From positions 1,612,001-1,676,000 of the forward strand of contig OY723263.1 of assembly GCA_963210315.1 (NCBI GenBank): 64,000 nt of DNA, read 5' to 3'. A program made the translations under genes and the position numbers. The notes beneath the pieces were generated by a model that was not told the DNA's origin, did no database searches, and saw only the letters and a program-made list of their open reading frames with translations. This stretch comes from Rhynchopus euleeides. Lineage: Eukaryota; Euglenozoa; Diplonemea; Diplonemida; Diplonemidae. Every line of letters begins with the position of its first letter. Position 1 is the stretch's first letter. Positions 49,963 to 61,622 of this stretch are shown piece after piece.

Positions 49963-52380
49963 GCCTGGTGTGTGGAGTGGTGAGGGGGGGGGGTAAACAG
50001 CAGATGGGGACACACCGGAGGGGGGACTGCTGGTGGGGAGGGGGGGGTGAGGCGGGTGTGGCGGGCGGGCGGGCGTGCTACACTACTATTTGCTTGAATA
50101 ACAACTCAAACGAACACCTCCGATTCATATAGGGGGTGCCCCTTTTTTTTTGCCACACAACACCACGTCGGCCAGCTCTCCAGGTGACATTGCCCCCGTT
50201 TGCCCTGAAGAGCAGTAAACAGAACGGTGGGGGGCGTGTTAGATGGCTCGGCCACACGGTGCGCTGTGAGTGGTTTCTGTGGTGCTGCCCGTGATGTTAA
50301 GACACCGGCACCACCTCACACCGACAGAGTATGCCAAAACGAATGGGTGGTGTTGACGCAACGGCGAAGGCCTTTTGCTCGCCACATTGCTGTTCCTGAG
50401 GTGCTGGCAGCACAGGGGATGTTTCGCATAGTTCGATTCACTCAGCTCCGGAGTGGTCAGCAGAGCATCTGGTGGTGCACACAACACCAACAGCCCTCCA
50501 CAGCCCTCCTCGGCGATCCACTCCATCCAGGCTTGCACATATACATGTGCGTAAAACGTGTACCAGGCCGTAGGGGAGGTTCTCTCTTAGGGCAGGCTGA
50601 ATTGTTCAACAAGGGACATCAACCACACCCCGTTAGTTGGAAGGCTGGGGGTTGGCAGTATCGACCAGACCCGCCCACCGCCGCGGCGTGCTTTGTGACT
50701 CGTCTTTGGTGGAACTTGCCTGGCACCGCTGCATCTACGGTGGTGTCATGTCGGAGGTCCCGTTCTGTGCAACACAGAAGCCCCCGTGTTCGCCGGGTTG
50801 GGTGTGTCTCGCGTCTCATACACCAGAGCCTTTTTCGCCACTTTCTCTCCCCCTTGTTTGACAAATTTGTGATGTGCCAAATGTCAAAAAAGAAGAAAAC
50901 AAGATTCGGCCAGAGCTTTGGTAATAAAAGAACAACCCCATCTCCCGCAGCAAAAAAAAAATGGGGCTGCGGTGCGTTGTCTTTTTCTTTGCTTCCCTTC
51001 CTCCCCCCTCGGGGAAGTCCCTTCTGGCTAATGGCGCGTAACAGCAACCTCCCCATCTATTCTGATTGACTTCGTCGAAGTGGCACATCCAGCACTGGCA
51101 GCTGCCTTGGGGAGGTGTAGAAGCTGTGCTGGCAACAGCGGGATGGCGGGCGGGGGTTTGGGGGGGAGGGGGGCACACGCAAAGACAAGGGATGGGGCGG
51201 GGGGGGGGTATAGGGGTGAGATATCCACTCACGCAACACGCACACACACGCACACCGCCTGCGCGCGCGCCCCCCCCCCCCCCCCCCACTGCCCCCCTCC
51301 AGCTGTGTAAAACAGGCCAAACAAAATAGGTAGGAGTGCCGAAAGCCCAACTGGATGTGCCTATCGCCCCCCTCCCCCCTCCCCTTCGACCCCTTCCGTC
51401 TTTTGATTTTTGCCGCTTGTGCGCACCAAGTCCCTAATGACAGCTGCTGAAGCTGCTGCTCGGGCTGACCTGGGGACGAACTGTGTGGGGCTGCTGTTGC
51501 CGCCCTGAGCCAGTGATGGCACACAGACACTGGCTCAGAGCCGGGCTGCCATTCTGAGTCTGCAGCTGATCGTCCTGCTGGGTTGCGGGGACCTACTATA
51601 GCTCGTCAATACCACGTCGCCGCAACCAAGCAGTAAGCGCAACGTGATATTAAGCCAGCAGCCTGCTGTGCTAGAAATAGGTCGCCTTCCTGTGTCTGGC
51701 CAAATCTACCTCCCTGTTGTCGCCCCCGGCTACACCGCCGTAGGGTGTCGAAGGTTCCCTCCACTCACCCCCCTCCTCCTCCCACTCTTTTGATATTTTG
51801 CATTGCCTCACCCCCCTCGGGAGGTGGCTGTTGTCTGATGATAGTCCTGACCACCGCAGGTCTTTTTTCTTGCATGAAGCGGCGGTCACTATGGCCTCCG
51901 GAGATCAAGCCTGTATCGGATACCCCGCACACACTGCAAATGCTACACACACAACTCTGCCTCCTATCACCCCCCCCACCCCCCTCCACACCAAGTCACA
52001 CCGCAGGTGCGTGCCTCCCGGCCTTCGGGATCCACACCGCTCCACACCCCCACCCACTCTTCCGGCACACAAAAGGGGGGGGGTGCAGGGTTTGCAGTAG
52101 AGAGCCTGAAAGGGTGAGGTGGGGGGGTGTCGAGAGTGAGAGACGGGGAGGGGAGTTCAGCGAGCCCCTTTATCTCGTCACGCGCATCTCCACTGCTACC
52201 ACCACCCCGCCTTCATTCCCCCCCCCCTCCCTCCCCCCCTGCCCCCTTAGAGCCGTTTTTTTTGACAGCAGCTTCTCTCTCTCGTTTTCATTTTGTCTAT
52301 TGCCATCTTCTGTATCCCTACTCCCGTATGATTCTATTGTGAGCAAACACCTGTAACCCCCCCCCCTCCCCCCACAACTC

Positions 52381-54570
52381 ATGACAGCTGCTGCCGCTGC
52401 TGCTGCTGCTGCGGGCCGAGGAGGTTCCGGAGGTGATGGGGGGGAAAGTCCTGAAGCGAAGCATATGAGGGCGTCGCGTGACAGGCTCCTCACCGCCGCA
52501 CCGCCGTCTTCCTCCTCGTCATCTCCTTCGTCGCCTGCGCAGTCGCCTTTTGTGGCGGCTGCAGCAGCGGCAGCGGCATCGGGAACGCCGCGCGGTGTTG
52601 ACATGCTGTCCGGAGGCAATCCAGACCCCCCACGATTCCATCCCCCGTGGTCCCACCACCAGCAGCTCCGGGGAAGCGCTGTGGAGGAGAAGCCTGCGGT
52701 GGGAGGGCCGGGAGGGAGGTCGGGCGCGGGGAATCCGACAACAGGCATTGCCGCCACCTCTTCCTCCGCATCCTCTTCTTCACCTCTGCGGAAAATGCCG
52801 TCGCCGCAAGCGCCTGGACGCGGGGGTGTCCAGTCTCCGGCAACACCGCCTTCGGCATCGCAGGGGCAATCGGTGCAGCGCCACCACCTCCTCCATAAGG
52901 CAGCCGCCTCTGCCTCCGCAACCACCACCTCCACCTCCACCGCAGCATCCCAGGGGGTCGGGCCGATGCCTTCTTCCTCCTCTGGGGCCAGCCCTTCCGC
53001 CTCGGCGGCTGTCCCCCGGCTCTGCGGGGGGCTGCTCCCTCCGGAGCAGCTCACCGCGGCTCGGATTCGGGAGTTTTTTACGATATTCTTCACGCCGCAT
53101 CGACACCCCTCCTCACCAGCGCCGACTCCCTCGCGCGGAGGCGGCGCCCCTCCGGATGACTGGGTGGACACCCACGCCTTCCAGAGCCTGCTCTCTGCCC
53201 TCGGGTTCTCCCCCAGGGTGATGGACAGCGCCACCCTGCTCCACATCATGAAGCTCCACAATCCGGCCTCCGCCACGGCGGATGAGTTTGTCGCGTGGGC
53301 TCTACGCATGCCCTTCGCCTACACAGCTCTTTACTGCATGGGTGCCGGCGGCGCCCCCACCCCTCAGCAGGCAACCCTCGAGGGCCTCCTCCGGGAGCTG
53401 CAGATGGTGATCGAGGCACCGCCCCCCCCGCCCGCGGCCCACCCACACACCCCCCTGGGCACCGCGCCTCCGAAGACCCCTTCTGCGGTGCTGCATACAC
53501 CCCCGCCTCCGCCTCCGCCTCCTGCGGCATCATCGCCTGCGGAGAATGGGGTGAGGGGCGTGGCTCTCCCGCAGAGAGGTGGGGGGCAGTCGACGACATT
53601 CCCCCCCACTCCGATGCCTACCACCTCCGCCGAGGTGGCGGTGAACTGCTGTGTCGACTGTGAGGGTGACAAGCTGTCCCGCCCGGCGGTGCTCCAGCTC
53701 GGCCCTCTCAGCGCTCTGTCAGGCGCTGCCTTTATGGCAGGCCTTGCAGAGCTGATCGAATCTGCTGTCCACCCGACGGATTCTGTGGTGGGTGTGCCCT
53801 TCAGCGTGCTGCCAGAGAGCATCCGGGTGTTCCGCGAGAGCGGCTGGGTCTCCGCCTCGCGCCCCTCCGATGTGATGCCGGAGTGCCACATATACTGCAA
53901 GGGTGTGGTGGCGCAGGGCAAGCTTCAAGAGTATGAGGTGGTGCTGCGGCAGCAGCGGGACTACCTCGCGGAGCTGCAGAGGGAGAAGAACGGCGGGGCC
54001 CAGCAGCAGCAGCAGGCCCCCAAACCGCTGCCCCCGGTGGGGGCGGCGGTGATGGTGCCGAGGGTTGCTCCGCAGCAGCAGCAGCAGCCTGTGTCACCGC
54101 GGAAGGCATCCCCGAGGCGGAGTGCGTATGACAGGGCGACTCCGGCAGTGCCACAGCCGTGCAGTGTTGCGGTGCCGCCTCCAGCGACCCTCTGTTATGC
54201 GCGAGGGATTGGCGCTGACGGCGGCTTTGCCTACACCGTGACATCCCTGTCGTGCATAGGGGATTCCCTGTCCCTCCTCGAGAGCGTGATACCTCTGGGT
54301 TCCGTGTTGGCGTTTCAGCTCTACATCGACCCGTGCTCTCTCTTCGGGAAGTCGTCCGCCCCGCAGGACTGGGTGCTGGTGCAGGTGGCGTTCCGCAGGG
54401 GGGCTGAGGCGTACTCCAAGGTGCTGGCCTTTCCGACCCGGGCACTCCGGGAGTGGCAGGCGTACCTCCAGAGTGCGGTGCCCTCTGTGGCTGTTGCGCC
54501 GTCACAGCCGCCGTTGCCCTACCCAGAGCTTGCGTCGGTTTCCCCTGTGCCGGGGGGTAGGATTGAGTGA
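52381..54570 (+). CDS. hypothetical Ala/Pro/Ser-rich protein (729 aa)
   Basis: Not recognised. It starts with a poly-Ala tract after ATG 52381, directly behind a C-rich leader. Low complexity dominates to residue about 215. An ordered helical segment follows (LTAARIREFFTIFFTPHRHP, then AFQSLLSALGFSPRVMDSAT, about 220-310), with an EF-hand-like spacing of helices but no Ca2+ loop. After a Pro-rich linker comes a second ordered part (about 420-540: KLSRPAVLQLGPLSALSGAA, PESIRVFRESGWVSAS, a predicted coiled helix VVLRQQRDYLAELQREK). A C-terminal globular stretch (about 600-705: LCYARGIGADGGFAYTVTSL, WVLVQVAFRRGAEAYSKVLA) completes it. No membrane segment or signal peptide. Composition and codon bias support a gene; function unknown. 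Confidence 0.75.
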   Translation: MTAAAAAAAAAGRGGSGGDGGESPEAKHMRASRDRLLTAAPPSSSSSSPSSPAQSPFVAAAAAAAASGTPRGVDMLSGGNPDPPRFHPPWSHHQQLRGSAVEEKPAVGGPGGRSGAGNPTTGIAATSSSASSSSPLRKMPSPQAPGRGGVQSPATPPSASQGQSVQRHHLLHKAAASASATTTSTSTAASQGVGPMPSSSSGASPSASAAVPRLCGGLLPPEQLTAARIREFFTIFFTPHRHPSSPAPTPSRGGGAPPDDWVDTHAFQSLLSALGFSPRVMDSATLLHIMKLHNPASATADEFVAWALRMPFAYTALYCMGAGGAPTPQQATLEGLLRELQMVIEAPPPPPAAHPHTPLGTAPPKTPSAVLHTPPPPPPPPAASSPAENGVRGVALPQRGGGQSTTFPPTPMPTTSAEVAVNCCVDCEGDKLSRPAVLQLGPLSALSGAAFMAGLAELIESAVHPTDSVVGVPFSVLPESIRVFRESGWVSASRPSDVMPECHIYCKGVVAQGKLQEYEVVLRQQRDYLAELQREKNGGAQQQQQAPKPLPPVGAAVMVPRVAPQQQQQPVSPRKASPRRSAYDRATPAVPQPCSVAVPPPATLCYARGIGADGGFAYTVTSLSCIGDSLSLLESVIPLGSVLAFQLYIDPCSLFGKSSAPQDWVLVQVAFRRGAEAYSKVLAFPTRALREWQAYLQSAVPSVAVAPSQPPLPYPELASVSPVPGGRIE

Positions 54571-54688
54571 GAGGTGCCGTGGCGTGTCCTCCAGCTGTAC
54601 ATTCCCCCCTTCCCCCCCGCTTTCTGTTCCTGTCGTGTTGTTTTTTGCTGAAGAAAACCAAACTTGTATGTTATGGGCTTGGCCAAAA

Positions 54689-54752
54689 TCCCAACTCCCA
54701 AACCACCCCCCCCTCCCCCCAGCAGGGGGGAGGGAGGGGTGGTTTGGGAATT
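54689..54752. repeat. GC-rich inverted repeat
   Basis: Arms of about 28 nt (CCCAACTCCCAAACCACC then C-runs; complement ends GGTGGTTTGGGAATTG) around AGCA. One arm is almost all C and the other all G. Confidence 0.75.
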
Positions 54753-56956
54753 GAAGAATATAAACATCATTGGTCGGCAGATCAAGCCTAGCTTGGGATT
54801 GTCGCCACCAAACAAAAAGAACACTGCCCCCCCCCACCCCTGTTATGCGTGGGGGGGGGGGGGGATGGGCGTCAATGGGACTGAACGGGTCTGTGCAGTG
54901 GTGCAGTGGTGTCTAGCTCTCGCAGTGCCTGGGGTTCTCGACACCAAAACAACAAACAACAACAGTTCAGTAGTCTTGCCCTGCTTAATTCTGTGGGGTT
55001 GTTGATTGCTTGGGGTGGGGGTGGGGGTGGGGGTGTTTGGGAAGGAGGTGTGTGTGGTGGATGGGGGGGGGGGGGGGGGGCTGGGTTGTTGATTTTGATG
55101 CACATTCCTCCCCCGCCTCCCTCCCTCATCGACTCGTGTTAGCCGCTCTGCCGCTCTGCGGGGTAGTTAGTGCGGATGTATGTGATTATTGTGTCTCGTC
55201 GCAGTGTGAGGTGAAGTGTGAGTCTCATTTCTATTGACTCGTTCGGCAGGGAATTGGGAGACAAAACGTGGGAGAAACGCATCTCGAGCAGGGTGTGTAC
55301 ATACAGTGGAGGTGGCGTCAGAGTCCGCTCGGCGCAACTCACACTGAACAGAACCAGGTGCTCGGTGTGTTGACACGCTACAAAAATATTTTCACGTGTG
55401 TGTGGTTCTGCACTGGTGGTGGTGGGGAGGGTCGGGTGCAGCAAAGTTTCCTATCAAAACCCCCACTGCTGCTCCTGCCGCAGATCGATCGGCGTTTGCC
55501 TTGCGGCACGCTATCACTGCAGGGTGTGCTAGATATTGAGTGGGCGCTGTGTCGTGTCTTGCCTGTGGAGGGTCACATCTCCAGCAGGGTGTGTTCGGTG
55601 CGCCATCCTGCTCCAAACTGTTCGCCTGTGTGTGGGGAGTGGGGCGGGGTGGGCAATGGTTCCAAAACCGGGCGACCTGCGGTAGACTTCTCAGACACCT
55701 GCGCAATACTATACGAGAGAGATGCATGATATGCACCAGACAAAACAACACGAGCTGCGCCGGTATCTCTACCAATGGAGGTTCAGCACTATCTGGCACA
55801 ACTGTCGCCGATATATGCCGCCTCCAACACCATGCCCCACCGCCCGCTCTCTCGCAACCAGGAACCTATGTTTTGTAGTCTCGTGGGAAAAATAAAGTAT
55901 ACTTACCCTCCCAAGATCTGAAAACCTGCCCCCGCGCCCTCTCTGGGGGGGCAACGGGGCTGCCCTTGTGTGCCAGCCTATCAGCTGCTGTTCTTACCCC
56001 CCCCACCCCCCAACCTTCTTCTACTCTTCCTGTATCCTCACATATCCTCTACTCTCTGTACCTTATCCATTTTGTTCAGTTCTTTTTTTACAAAGTTACA
56101 GGGGGGGGGATCGAAGCTTTTTGGGGATTCGCCACCATATGCAGTGACACTTTCAGACCCCTTATTGCCTTGAAAAGCTGTTTTTTCAAAGTGGGGCTGT
56201 GCTTGCCATGCATGAAGCTGCGCTTTGAATGTTCTTCGAAAGTTCTCTCAACCGGGGAGGGGGTGTTTGGTGGTGCCAGGTGTTGGCAAGGCGCTGCTGT
56301 GCAGCAGCGGTCTGTTTCCCCCTGCCCCAGATCAGACGCCCCCATCTCCCCCTATCCCTACCTAAGTAGGGATCAAGTCTTTGTTTGTGTGGCGGCCGCT
56401 TTGAATCTGAGCCGCACACACGCCCACCCTCCCCCCTCCCCCCCGGGCCACCTTCTGTACTTTATTCTGCGGAGGTGTCGGTGTGTCCTGTATCCCCACG
56501 GCACCACTCCCTCCCTCCCCCCGAGAGCCGCTAGCCTTCATTGCACGGAGGGTGCTCCGAATGAGTCTTCCCTATCGCTGGGAAGCCCCAGAGGGTGTGT
56601 GTGTGTGTGTGGACGGGATGTGTGTGTAGGGGGGGTGTCACCGCCATACCTGAAGCTTATTCTGACAAAAAGTGGCCAAAAACCCGGTACTTATACTCAA
56701 TTTTTTCTTGGTTTTCGTGACCTGTTTCACCCCATTTTTCGGGCCGTGCGCACCGCAGGTGACCCGAAAACCCCCGAAAACGGCATGTTTCGGAACATTG
56801 GAATCCATGGTGCCCCCGGACGTGTTCTGCGGATGAGTCCATCTTTTATTAGACCCCGTACAGAAACACGAGAAAACGTGGGAATATGCAGTTTGACCCT
56901 GGAGAAGAGAGTGGTGCACCCTTAGAGGTGGTCCAGAGAATGCAAAGAGGTCCACA

Positions 56957-57022
56957 GGGGGGTCTGGGGGGCGGAGCCCCCCAGCCGCCGGAGGCCACGG
57001 TAGCGAACACCTGTTCCTTGTG
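56957..57022. repeat. GGGTCTGGGG dispersed repeat, copy C
   Basis: Third copy of the unit at 49519, same orientation. The following sequence (CAGATTCTGTG, GAGTTGG, TGCGTCCTCCTGAG) also matches that after copy A, so the repeat is longer than its core. Confidence 0.85.
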
Positions 57023-57128
57023 GGGTCCAGATTCTGTGGTGAGTTGGGTGCGTCCTCCTGAGGGCGGTCTCTGGATTCCATGACCTGATGTGATCCCAAA
57101 GGGCTTGGTCGACAGGCATACGTCACGC

Positions 57129-57193
57129 GGGGGTCTGGGGGGCGGAGCCCCCCAGCCGCCGGAGGCCACGGTACTGAACATCTGTTCCTTGTG
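57129..57193. repeat. GGGTCTGGGG dispersed repeat, copy D
   Basis: Fourth copy, 172 bp after copy C; copies come in pairs with similar spacing at both loci. Confidence 0.85.
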
Positions 57194-57687
57194 CGGTATA
57201 GTCCATCTTCCTGAACTTGCGTAAACTGCGCCCAAGGGTTCGATGAGGGCGCCAAGGCTCGTCAGTGCGGGCTGGATCGTCGCCTCAAAACCAGAGATTC
57301 AATGACAGGCACTGAGGACATGGGCCAGGCCCCATGGGCTGGCCCGCCCGGGCCCCATTTTTGGTCCATTTTTTCCTCCTCCCGAAAATGCGTTTATTTG
57401 CATCATTGGGATCCGTGGCTCACGCCATGGTATTTTTCTTTCTCCGGAAATAATATTTGTTCACACCATTTGGGCCTGAACCACCAAGAAAAAAAAATTA
57501 TTGGCAATTCTGAAAATCCTTATACTCATACCGGGCAACATTCAGGTATGGTCACCGCCCCATCTGTTTTTTTTGGCTGAGTTGCCAATTCGACGCAACG
57601 TGGATCGATCCCTCTCTCCCCCCACCCACCCCCCCCCCCCCCCCGAGGCCAACTCTCCCTGGGACATCCCGTTCTACTTTCTCGCTA

Positions 57688-57780
57688 CACGGCGCACTAG
57701 TCGACGAGATAACTAGTTATCTAACGAGTGGACTAACGAGTGATAGACCTAACGAGTGATCACGAGAGATTGCTCTTTAA
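57688..57780. mobile_element. left half of a CACGG(T/C)GC MITE, interrupted
   Basis: Begins CACGGCGCACTAGTCGACGA and contains ACGAGTGGACTAAC and GCTCTTTAA, parallel to CACGGTGCGCTC, ACGAGTGGACTAAC and ACTCTTTAG of the copy at 43467. Its TTAA (57777-57780) is the insertion point of the next element; the other half is not in this window. Confidence 0.65.
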
Positions 57781-59369
57781 CCCTTTAAGACCGAAGGCGC
57801 AATATATTGCTTGTGCACTTTGGGTTCACATTTTGTTGGGACCCATTTTTGTCTTTTTGGCAAACCCTGGGCACCATGAAAATGGTTTGCACAGTTCTTT
57901 TCAAGACAACAAAAATCGACGAGATATCTGTCTGTCGATGGCCCGCCGTCACCTCGGAGACTCTGGGCCCAGGTCGGGTTTTCAGGTGAAAACAGCATTC
58001 TGGGCCCCTGGCTTTTTGTGCACACCCCAACAAGGTTTGCCAGGGGTCTTTGTGCCCGACCCTGGCCATCCGGTAAAGGGGACTCGAGACCCTTTCTAAG
58101 GAAGCAAGACCCGCCCAGATACACCCCGATGTGGTGCACGTGTCAACTGAAGGCAATGGAGTGCCTGATCGTCAATTCCTCGCCTGTCAAATGTATGGGT
58201 GATATCTTCGACCGGCTTTGGGCCTTGCCCAGTTCTGCCCAGATCGAGCCAAGCTAAACTGGATCTACCCGGGGTAACGTATTCGAGGGACTTCCGCTCT
58301 TCCGTGCGCAGTTGCAGCACATAGGTCTGTCACACTACGGGCCGAAGGGTGCGTCCTCTATGCGACATCTGGTCGCGGGAGGGTCGACGACACTGCCTAT
58401 CGGCGGCGGCATCACGTGGTAGTAGAGCGAGCTCCACAGTGCTGGAGGGTCACAGCTTTACACGAACACCTTAATGATCGACAACGTGTCGCCGGATGCT
58501 ACAATCCTGAAGCAAAATCAGAGCAAGCTCGTCAGATGCAGACGCCACGTGGTGGTCTCCCGGTGATTGCTGTGTTTCGGCGCTAACACACTACAACCTC
58601 CCCTGGTGCGCCTCATCAGGTGTGAGCCAGGATCAATGGAACCTAAGGGGATCAGCCTTAGGTCAGCAAGACTTTCTTCCCACCTTATCCCTCGCCTCGT
58701 GTGCGTAAGAGCTACTCGTCGAGCTAGTCCGCGGAAGTGGAGGTGAGGGTTATTGAGCGAAAAAACCCCGAAGGGCCTGTAGCAGCCGCCGAAGCGGAAG
58801 GTCGGGTATAATGGGGGTTGTGGCAAGGCGGTGTCAGGGTATCGGTAAGGCGCACGAACACCTCTCGCTGGTTCAGCACTGCTGCGAAGCGCAACAGTTG
58901 CTCTTGCAGCCGTCTGAGACAGACTTCCTGCGTGTGATTGACGAAAAGCCCAATTTCGGGTGTTTTCCCACGGTTTCAAAGGGAAATAGGTACTGAACAT
59001 AGGCAAAAAACCGGAGTGCCCATTCAGAGGCTTCATACTCAGTCTTTTTGATCGGACTTTTTTTTTCGTCGATGCAATTTGACTCGTTCTTTCCAATAAC
59101 GTCATCCTCGGCTGACTTTTTGGGGAGCCCCGGCACACAAAAAATTTTGCTTTCGAAAATCTGCCATTTTTTCACCCTCAAATTCACTGTTTGTTGGCCG
59201 TGCAAAAAAAGAGTCGTTTTTTTTGGGGACAAAAAATGGCCATCGTGGAATCTTTCAGTCAAACGCGTTCATTTACGGCCAGGGTCGGGCAGAAAAACGA
59301 AAATTGAAGCAAATTGGTGTCCAAGGAGAAAAATGGGCCAAAATGGCTCAAAATAGCCTTCGGTCTTAA

Positions 59370-61617
59370 CCCTTTCCCGACTAACCACGCATATATGCGT
59401 GGTTAATGCAAAAAAATTGGGGTTGGGAGGTAAGTTCCTTAGAATGTCACCTTTTTGAAGATTTCTTTTTATCATACATCGGGCGTTATTGCGTTACCAG
59501 TAACGGTAATACCGTTATTTTTTCGGTAAAATAACTTACCGTTAATAACGTTCCAGAACGGCCGAATAACGTTATCCGAAAATCGGTAACGTTATTTTTC
59601 CGCGTTATACCGTTATCGATAACGGTAATACCGTTATTACCGTTATCGGTAACGGTAATACCGTTATCAGTAACGGTAATAACGTTATCGGTAACGTTAT
59701 TACCGTTATTACCGTTATTACCGCGTTATTTTCGGTATTTTTGGGCAACTTCTATAGGGGGACCCTTTTCGAATTTTTTTTTCGGGGTGGCCAGAATGGG
59801 CTGTTTTAGGCTATTTGAGGCCATTTTCGAGCAAATTTTTGGGTTTAGAGCCACGCAAAGGGTCTAAAATGGGCATGCCAATCTCAAAAAATGCTCAAAA
59901 TTCCGAGAGATTTCAGATTTTTCGAATTTTTTGACCGAGAAAATTCTGACCCCAAAATGTGGTCCTTGTGGTCTGGAACTGTCCGTTGTCGAAGGAATTG
60001 GTGAAAAAATCGTGATTTTTGGCCTCTGGATCACCCATGCCGTCCCAAAAATCAAGCAAAAGAGGTTTGGTAGGTGCATTTTTGGGTGAACATGAGCCAT
60101 TTGCGCCAACCTGCTTGATTTCACCCGAAAATCGGAATCCGTTGAATATGGTTTCTGATGAAAATGTGAAAATTTTCGACCTTCTTCGCAGTTTTTTCCA
60201 CTTCCAAATTTCACTCCAGGAACATTGGATACTGCAAGGTTGCAGGGGTTTCTGCAGCATTTGCCTTGAAAAAGCCAAAAAACATGATTTTTTCACGAAA
60301 CTCGACATGTCCGTGCGTTATTATCCAAAAAATGGTCCCAGCCGGGCCAGGGGGGTATTCTGGTGCCATCTCCACCAAAAACTACACCATCCGCCCGCAA
60401 AATTGTCCGAATAACGCAAGTTTTCATGAAAATAACGGAAAAATAACGCGTTATTTTTGGAGAAAACGTTTTCCAATTTTTTGACATCACGGAGTGGCCC
60501 CCTGGAGTGATATTTTACCCAAGAAAATTCTTTTAGGGGGGGTAGGGACCCGAGTTTCGGGTCAGATTCACCGGGAAATGCTGCCTTTTTTGGGGTCAAA
60601 AAATAACGCAAAAATAACGTTATTACCGTTACTGGTAACGGAATAACGCCCAATGTATGTTTTATGGTGAAAAGGGCCGGTGAAAAATATTCCACGAACA
60701 TGGGTGTTTGGACATGTTGGTTTACAGAATTCATGTTCCCACCGGAGGGGAAAACACGAAAATCCGAGAATTCTGGTTTTTGGCCATTTTTTGGAAAAAC
60801 GAGAAAAAAATGTCAAGACCAAGTAACATGTTGCGAACTTGAACTTTTTGATCGATTTTTTTTTCCTGGAATTGTTCTGGGCTGAATCTGTCCGAAAATC
60901 GCCGCTTCGCACGGATTCGTGAGGCTGAAAGTGGCCCGGTGGGGGTGACGACACCCAGACCCCATGACCAGGAATGCTAATTAACCAGGGACTTGGCTTT
61001 CGCGTTTGTCAAGGGAGGGAAATATTTTTGTTCAACAACTCTGGCAGTCTCGAACATGGCACGAACAGCGCATTTCACGACAACAATTTTTTTGAAAAAA
61101 GACGTTGTTCCGTCCCACTGGACGGCAGAGGTCAAGTTGGCCCCCCCCACCCACACCGACCACCCACCTATATAGGCCCCTATATAGCCTGCATATACGT
61201 ACCCTGGAAAACCCTCGAAAATCTTTGGTTTTTGCGATCAGCAGTAACATGCTTTGAACTCCGCCATTTGGCGATTGTTTGGCCACCGAGAGTAGGGTTT
61301 TGACAACTGTGCTCGAGAAAGCAACAGTAGGCCCTGAGTGGGTTCCAGATACCCAATATATTTGGGTTGCCAAGACCACACGCGATTTTTTCAGGATTTC
61401 AGGGTGTTTTCACGGTGTGCACTTTGTCACTGCCGGGAAAATGGAAAAAGTAATTTTCCGGGGACTTTGTTTGGTTGTCTTGAATATAATTGCGACAACC
61501 GATTTCACCATCAAAAGAAATCTTGAAAAACACCAAAATCCGTCCAACTTACTCACGATCGCGGTGTGAAACCCGAAATCTCGAAAATTAATTAACCCCC
61601 CCGTGGTCGGAAAAGGG
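59370..61617. mobile_element. TTAA-target (piggyBac-like) element inside E7's TIR (E6)
   Basis: TTAA at 59366-59369 and 61618-61621. Ends CCCTTTCCCGAC (left) and CCCTTTTCCGAC (right, read inward). A perfect 24-bp palindrome (59382-59405, centred on CATATATG) follows the left end. TTAA TSD plus CCC-starting TIR is the piggyBac signature. No transposase seen, so non-autonomous. Confidence 0.82.
59473..60659. mobile_element. element with CATACAT(C/T)GGGCGTTATT ends inside E6 (E5)
   Basis: TIR CATACATCGGGCGTTATT (left) and CATACATTGGGCGTTATT (right, read inward), continuing into CGTTACCAGTAACGGTAAT on both sides. TTTTAT flanks both sides (59467-59472 and 60660-60665). The left 260 bp is an array of ACCGTTAT/ATAACGGT palindromes. 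No coding region recognised. Confidence 0.8.
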
Positions 61618-61622
61618 TTAAA

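Larger units (their letters stand above)
48192..52380. other. long intergenic region with dispersed repeats
   Basis: No supported gene over about 4.2 kb. It holds a CT-rich tract (48405-48440), a CG hairpin (49291-49310), two copies of a GGGTCTGGGG repeat, a GTCGAC palindrome cluster, a run of about 18 C (51271-51288), a 15-nt repeat of GAGCCAGTG/CACTGGCTC type near 51508-51540, and a C-rich leader (52200-52378) before the next ATG. ORFs such as the one near 50227 start at GTG and resemble nothing. Confidence 0.5.
54571..57776. other. intergenic region
   Basis: No gene recognised. It includes a 64-bp GC-rich inverted repeat (54689-54752), G-runs at 55013-55080, TA-rich and T-rich stretches (56080-56110, 56690-56720), two dispersed repeats (56957, 57129) and the broken MITE at 57688. 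Confidence 0.5.

Noticed and set aside
50227..51069. 280-aa forward ORF
   Set aside because: Starts at GTG, no recognisable domain, composition like the surrounding spacer.
52170..53309. 379-aa reverse ORF
   Set aside because: Antisense of the Ala/Pro-rich gene; low complexity only.
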